64,000 nt of DNA, taken from NCBI GenBank assembly GCA_050694175.1, contig JBOGXA010000001.1:1-64000 (forward strand), read 5' to 3'. The stretch is from JBOGXA01 sp050694175 (GTDB taxonomy: Bacteria; Actinomycetota; CADDZG01; WHSQ01). A program made the position numbers and the translations under genes. Below the pieces are notes generated by a model that was not told where the DNA came from, did no database searches, and saw only the letters and a list, made by a program, of their open reading frames with translations. Of this stretch, positions 62,821 to 64,000 are shown one piece after another; the stretch's first letter is position 1, and each line of letters opens with the position of its first letter.

Positions 62821-64000
62821 TCAGTACTTCCTCTCAACGGGCTCGTAGCGACCCAGCGTGACGTCCTTGTAGGCGAGCCGGGTCTGTCCATCCTTTGTGC
62901 GCGTGATAAACGTGTGTTTCATCCAGTGATTGTCTTCCCGAAGCTGATGGTCCTCGCGGTAATGTCCGCCCCGGCTTTCGGTGCGGGCCCGGGCAGACAC
63001 AACGAGAGCCTCGGCCATGTCGAGCAGGAAACCCAACTCGATGTGCTCGATGATCTCGGTGTTGAAGATCTTGCTTCGGTCCTTGACGCGCGTTTTCGCG
63101 TAGCGGCTTCTCAGGGAGTCGATCGTGTTGAGAACTTCGTTGAGCGACTCCTCCGTGCGTACCACCGACGCCTTGTCCATCATCTCGTCCTGCAGGGTGG
63201 ATCGGATGTCCGCGGTGGACTCCGATCCGTCCCCGTCCATCAAGGAGTTGAGCCACTCCTCGGTCGCTTTGTGACTGTCGGCAGGGATATCGACCAATGA
63301 GCTTGCGGCCGCATACTGGGCCATCTTCTGGCCCCCGCGCCGCCCGAACACAACGATGTCCAACAGCGAGTTGGTGCCGAGCCGGTTTGCTCCGTGCACC
63401 GAGACGCACGCACACTCACCGGCGGCGAAGAAGCCGGGCACGGTGTTGTCCCTGTGGTCGCACAGAACCTCTGCCTCGACATTTGTCGGGACGCCCCCCA
63501 TCGCGTAGTGGGCGGTGGGCAGCACCGGAACGCCTTCCTTGAGCGGATCCACGTCGAGGTACGTGCGCGCGAACTCGGTGATGTCCGGAAGCTTTCGCTC
63601 CACCACCTCAGGTTCGACCTCCGTAAGGTCGAGTAGCAAGTAATCCTTGTCCGGCCCGGATCCGCGCCCCTCTTTCATCTCCTGGTGCATGGCCCTGGAC
63701 ACCATGTCGCGCGGCGCAAGGTCCTTGATTGTCGGGGCGTAGCGCTCCATGAATCGCTCGCCGTCCTTGTTGCGAAGGATGCCTCCCTCCCCCCGGGCGG
63801 CCTCCGACAGGAGGATGCCGAGCCGGTACAAGCCGGTGGGATGGAACTGAAAGAACTCCATGTCCTCGAGCGGAAGCCCCCTCCGGTACACGACGCCGGG
63901 CCCGTCGCCGGTGAGGGTGTGCGCATTCGAAGTGATCCTGAACATCTTTCCGTAGCCGCCGGTCGCAAGAAGCACCGACTTGGCGCGAAAGATATGTAGC
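62821..64000 (-). CDS. sdhA: Succinate dehydrogenase flavoprotein subunit (5' part missing)
   Basis: The FAD subunit of succinate dehydrogenase; the window ends inside the gene, so ~390 C-terminal residues are seen. Blocks: FFQFHPTGLYRLGILLSEAARGEG in two pieces, ATGGYGKMFRITSNA, HYAMGGVPTN, ECACVSVHGANRLGTNSLLD, and RGGHYREDHQLREDNHW with HTFITR at the C-terminus. Fumarate reductase is the alternative; the aerobic TCA context favours SDH. Confidence 0.94.
   Translation of the reverse strand, partial: LHIFRAKSVLLATGGYGKMFRITSNAHTLTGDGPGVVYRRGLPLEDMEFFQFHPTGLYRLGILLSEAARGEGGILRNKDGERFMERYAPTIKDLAPRDMVSRAMHQEMKEGRGSGPDKDYLLLDLTEVEPEVVERKLPDITEFARTYLDVDPLKEGVPVLPTAHYAMGGVPTNVEAEVLCDHRDNTVPGFFAAGECACVSVHGANRLGTNSLLDIVVFGRRGGQKMAQYAAASSLVDIPADSHKATEEWLNSLMDGDGSESTADIRSTLQDEMMDKASVVRTEESLNEVLNTIDSLRSRYAKTRVKDRSKIFNTEIIEHIELGFLLDMAEALVVSARARTESRGGHYREDHQLREDNHWMKHTFITRTKDGQTRLAYKDVTLGRYEPVERKY

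Overview
The window is 64 kb of G+C-rich, gene-dense bacterial chromosome. The gene content and order point to Actinomycetota: glmS-nnr-alr-tsaE-tsaB-rimI-tsaD-groES-groEL, an arginine cluster with argR inside it, a GuaB3-type IMP dehydrogenase homologue, perfect CIRCE control of groES, and many GTG/TTG starts. I cannot place it below phylum from sequence alone. It looks like a free-living aerobic or facultative member of a less-studied class. No rRNA, tRNA, insertion sequence, prophage or CRISPR array was seen.

Layout. (1) 1-15000 (+): cell-wall and housekeeping block with glmS, a small unknown protein, the NAD(P)HX repair fusion, a secreted trypsin-like protease, alanine racemase, an alpha/beta hydrolase, an M29 aminopeptidase, family-4 uracil-DNA glycosylase, the t6A genes tsaE/tsaB/tsaD with rimI, then CIRCE-controlled groES-groEL and an MpaB-like oxygenase. 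(2) 15000-24000: an M23 peptidase (-) divergent from a sulfate-activation group (sat, an alkaline-phosphatase-fold enzyme, cysC, a PHP phosphoesterase), then a GNAT, a zincin, a membrane-anchored lytic transglycosylase (-) and gmd, the last two sharing an intergenic region with a perfect CRP/GlxR-type site. (3) 23800-31150: GuaB3, an Lrp-type regulator, a HemK-like methyltransferase with an altered catalytic motif, guaA, a polysaccharide flippase and a frameshifted archaeal-type ATPase. (4) 31150-38450 (-): argCJBDRGH as one tightly overlapping operon behind an ARG box, without argF. (5) 38500-51200: PcrA/UvrD helicase, a membrane cyclophilin, an AccD-AccA fusion, a stand-alone B12 domain, sucCD, an esterase, purN-purH, an MFS exporter and folD. 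(6) 51200-54310: three secreted or anchored proteins (-) that share sequence features, divergent from a small secreted protein preceded by a clear GEMM-I (c-di-GMP-I class) riboswitch. (7) 54400-64000: citrate synthase, NAD-type isocitrate dehydrogenase, malate dehydrogenase, a thioredoxin-TPR protein, an acyl-CoA synthetase, a membrane protein, a diacylglycerol-kinase-like protein, a YdcF protein, and sdhB with partial sdhA.

How the genes fit together. Much of the TCA cycle is here (citrate synthase, IDH, MDH, SucCD, SdhAB), and the B12 domain next to sucCD suggests entry of methylmalonyl-CoA carbon. Purine synthesis (purN, purH, folD, guaA, GuaB3) and arginine synthesis are well represented. 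Sat, CysC and a PHP enzyme that could recycle PAP form a plausible PAPS-making module. The most interesting region is 51200-54310, where a second-messenger riboswitch stands beside an exported-protein cluster with duplicated domain features, suggesting a regulated cell-surface structure not recognised from known systems.
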